From an uncultured Clostridia bacterium (GTDB lineage: Bacteria; Bacillota; Clostridia; Oscillospirales; Ruminococcaceae), in contig CAMYUO010000056.1 in the NCBI GenBank assembly GCA_947302065.1, positions 1-8,239 on the forward strand: a stretch of DNA of 8,239 nucleotides, given 5' to 3'. Shown here one piece after another: positions 7,054 through 8,239 of the stretch. The notes under the pieces were generated by a model. That model was given only the letters and a program-made list of their open reading frames with translations, was not told where the DNA came from and ran no database searches. Numbering within the stretch: the stretch's first letter is position 1; each line of letters starts with the position of its first letter. A program made the position numbers and the translations under genes.

Positions 7054-7935
7054 TCAGATCGCCTGGAATTTTATTTTCATTTTTGCGGCAAAAGCCTCTG
7101 CAGGCGAGCCCTTTTTGCTCTGGATAGTTATTCTTGACGAGTCGTCCGGGAAGATGCAGAAACCGAATTCCTTAACAGACTCGGGGATATACAGTTCCCT
7201 GATGCCCTCGCAGTATTCAAAGCTTGTATCACCGAGACGCTCGAGCGTGCCGTTGTACAGTGTCACGTCGTGGAGGCGTTTGCAGCGGCAGAAGGTGTTG
7301 AAAGGCAGTTCCTTTATGCCCTTGCCGACAACGGCTTTTTCAAGTTGGAAGCAGCGCCAGAAAAGCCCGGTGCCGATGACCTGCACGGTATCGGGCAAGG
7401 TCACCTCTTTGAGCGATTCGCAGTTGCAGAACGCAAAATTATCTATCTTTGTCACGCTGGCAGGTATGCTCACACTTACAGCCTTTTTGCAGCTGAGAAA
7501 TGCGCTCTCGCCTATCTCGGTGATGCCCTCGGAAACGATTATGCTCGTGATGTTTTCTTTGTACTCTTTCCAGTAGTCATAGCCGCCATCCATCTTAGGT
7601 ATCTTTCCTTTTCCCGATACGGTCAGCGTGCCGTCATCGGTGATGTTCCACTTGATACCGCCCTCTATCTCGCCTGATACGGCTTTGAACGGTTCGGCTT
7701 CAGGCGTCTTTGCTGCGGCAGGGTCAACGTTTACCGACTCGGAAGCTGTGGTAGTTGCTTCTGATGTTGTCGTTGTTTCGGCTGTGGTGGTCGTTTCAGC
7801 TGTGGTCGTCGTTTCGGCTGTGGTTGTAGTCGTTGTTTCAGCTGCGGAAGAACTCGAAACATCTGATTTTGATGAACTTTCAGCGCAGGAGCACAGACAA
7901 AGAGCAGCCAGAATGATGATAAGTGATTTTTTCAT
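7054..7935 (-). CDS. BspA-like leucine-rich-repeat lipoprotein
   Basis: A 293-residue predicted lipoprotein when started at the ATG at 7935-7933. A longer frame opens at 8010 but would bury the signal peptide and has no good ribosome binding site; the chosen start has AAAGGGG eight bases upstream. Signal peptide MKKSLIIILAALCLCS, lipobox LCSC (14-17), lipidated Cys17. A Ser-rich stretch leads to an acidic linker of AETTTT repeats (33-62). Residues 90-115 match the short beta module that often precedes BspA repeats (GGIKWNITDDGTLTVSGKG). From about 129 to 258 there are five LRR_5 type repeats of about 23 residues (for example SIPASVTKIDNFAFCNCESL), each with a conserved Phe and usually a Cys. 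Such repeats mediate surface binding to proteins, mucin or other cells; the ligand here is unknown. No terminator separates it from the next lipoprotein gene. Confidence 0.92.
   Translation of the reverse strand: MKKSLIIILAALCLCSCAESSSKSDVSSSSAAETTTTTTAETTTTAETTTTAETTTTSEATTTASESVNVDPAAAKTPEAEPFKAVSGEIEGGIKWNITDDGTLTVSGKGKIPKMDGGYDYWKEYKENITSIIVSEGITEIGESAFLSCKKAVSVSIPASVTKIDNFAFCNCESLKEVTLPDTVQVIGTGLFWRCFQLEKAVVGKGIKELPFNTFCRCKRLHDVTLYNGTLERLGDTSFEYCEGIRELYIPESVKEFGFCIFPDDSSRITIQSKKGSPAEAFAAKMKIKFQAI
7750..7839. repeat. 18-bp tandem repeats coding the AETTTT linker
   Basis: Units GCTGTGGTGGTCGTTTCA (7781-7798) and GCTGTGGTCGTCGTTTCG (7799-7816) are followed by a 24-base unit (7817-7840) enlarged by two Thr codons. 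Each encodes Ala-Glu followed by Thr runs on the minus strand. The linker is acidic, in contrast with the basic KATT linker two genes downstream. Confidence 0.85.
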
Positions 7936-8060
7936 AATAATTACCCCTTTCGTATGGTCAAGCAAAGTCGTTTTTTTGCTTTCACCTACACAGACGGAGA
8001 AAAACCTCATCAGGTCACAGGTCTGTTAAAACTTTTTTCTTGCAAACGTTGCCGTGATAT
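7936..8060 (-). promoter_or_regulatory. Leader of the LRR lipoprotein gene with potential secondary structure
   Basis: About 125 bases without a gene. On the complementary strand an outer stem ACAGAC/GTCTGT (7990-7995 with 8021-8026) encloses a small ACCT/AGGT hairpin (8004-8007 with 8012-8015). Closer to the gene a 7-bp hairpin AAGCAAA/TTTGCTT (7960-7966 with 7975-7981) stands just before the AAAGGGG ribosome binding site. No hairpin is followed by a T tract, so none is a terminator. It matches no riboswitch class I know; stems this short can arise by chance. Confidence 0.35.
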
Positions 8061-8067
8061 GCTATCA
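8055..8067. promoter_or_regulatory. Short palindrome, possible operator
   Basis: TGATATGCTATCA is an inverted repeat with 5-base arms and a 3-base spacer. It overlaps the -10 region and likely start point of the weak leftward promoter candidate at 8064-8094, a usual position for a repressor site. No regulator gene is in the window. Confidence 0.3.
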
Positions 8068-8094
8068 TATATTAAACAGTAAAAACAATATCAA
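8064..8094 (-). promoter_or_regulatory. Candidate promoter of the LRR lipoprotein gene
   Basis: On the minus strand TTGATA (8094-8089) is followed by TATATG after 17 bases or TATGAT after 19 bases (8069-8064). Both -10 options deviate from consensus, and the region overlaps the end of a 45-codon reading frame, so this is a weak call. Confidence 0.4.
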
Positions 8095-8209
8095 AAAAGA
8101 TAATTATTCTACTTTTTCTTGTTTTTTTGTGTATTTCATTAATAATAGAGAAAAATTGCTTATACTGAAACCCCTTTATCTTTTTAAAAATAAACTTTAC
8201 CTTTTTCAT
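8072..8209 (-). CDS. Small AT-rich 45-codon ORF, possible 5' remnant of a larger gene
   Basis: From ATG (8209-8207) to TAA (8074-8072) on the minus strand runs a basic 45-residue peptide. It begins MKKVKFIFKKIKGFQ and includes INEIHKKTRKSR (23-34) and IIIFFDIVFTV (35-45). AAGGTGG lies four bases before the ATG, and a TATAAT sits at 8232-8227. The body resembles, from memory, the N-terminus of the sugar-transfer-associated ATP-grasp proteins of polysaccharide loci, where a KSR-x-x-IFFD segment leads into a much longer enzyme. If so, this is a truncated remnant, since the TAA comes right after that segment and the other two frames close soon after. The base composition is far more AT-rich than the rest of the window, which suggests a different origin. 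The homology is not proven; a genuine small protein is the alternative. Confidence 0.45.
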   Translation of the reverse strand: MKKVKFIFKKIKGFQYKQFFSIINEIHKKTRKSRIIIFFDIVFTV

Positions 8210-8226
8210 ACTTCCACCTTACCTTT

Positions 8227-8232
8227 ATTATA
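8227..8232 (-). promoter_or_regulatory. Possible -10 box ahead of the small AT-rich ORF
   Basis: A perfect TATAAT on the minus strand, 17 bases before the ATG at 8209. The -35 region lies outside the window. In AT-rich DNA such a hexamer is easily met by chance. Confidence 0.35.
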
Positions 8233-8239
8233 CATGTTT

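Noticed and set aside
7936..8010. N-terminal extension of the LRR lipoprotein starting at 8010
   Set aside because: The extension would place 25 polar residues before a clear MKK-type lipoprotein signal peptide, and has no ribosome binding site; the ATG at 7935 has AAAGGGG upstream.
7975..8015. CTGATGAG followed later by GAAAGC on the minus strand, resembling a hammerhead ribozyme core
   Set aside because: The sequence between the two boxes does not form a proper stem II ending in C before GAAA, and no matching stem I or cleavage site was found.
7628..8029. Plus-strand 133-codon Val-rich frame opposite the LRR lipoprotein
   Set aside because: Again the antisense image of the Thr linker; it runs over the signal-peptide region of a well-supported gene.

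Overview
The window looks like chromosomal DNA of a mid-GC, Gram-positive gut or rumen Clostridia bacterium, probably Ruminococcus-like. This is inferred from Shine-Dalgarno sites close to GGAGG, sigma-A type promoters, U-tailed hairpin terminators, lipoproteins with long Thr-rich linkers, and a BspA-type leucine-rich-repeat surface protein. No rRNA, tRNA, CRISPR array or insertion sequence was seen.

Left part (1-3551). A membrane-anchored protein of unknown function, cut by the window edge, runs rightwards and ends at a strong terminator. Facing it on the minus strand are a GNAT acetyltransferase and, upstream of it, a full-length YifB/ComM-type Mg-chelatase-like AAA ATPase; the 40-base gap suggests co-transcription. 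Further upstream on the same strand is an alpha/beta hydrolase of the monoacylglycerol-lipase type with its own promoter. A GC-rich double hairpin separates the hydrolase from yifB.

Middle (3552-5591). A short divergent control region carries one sigma-A promoter for the hydrolase and one for a 572-residue phosphoglucomutase/phosphomannomutase, which links glucose-6-phosphate to glucose-1-phosphate for glycogen and cell-envelope sugars. The mutase ends at a hairpin with A and T tracts on both sides, which can also stop the genes converging from the right.

Right part (5592-8239). Three consecutive minus-strand genes encode lipoproteins. Each has a lipobox, a Ser-rich stretch and a Thr-rich linker, followed by a different C-terminal domain; the one furthest upstream carries BspA-like LRRs and the other two domains are not recognised. 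The middle gene has a near-consensus promoter directly after the LRR gene's stop codon. The DNA for the signal peptides and the leaders just upstream of the start codons is partly conserved, which points to duplication of a display module. Upstream of the LRR gene lies a leader with potential secondary structure, then a very AT-rich 45-codon reading frame with its own ribosome binding site. Its sequence resembles the N-terminus of a polysaccharide-locus protein and may be a gene remnant.

The first four genes and the mutase are housekeeping or ordinary. The lipoprotein array and the AT-rich right edge are the accessory, least explained part. I found no convincing evidence of a complete undescribed system; the lipoprotein cassette is the best candidate for follow-up.
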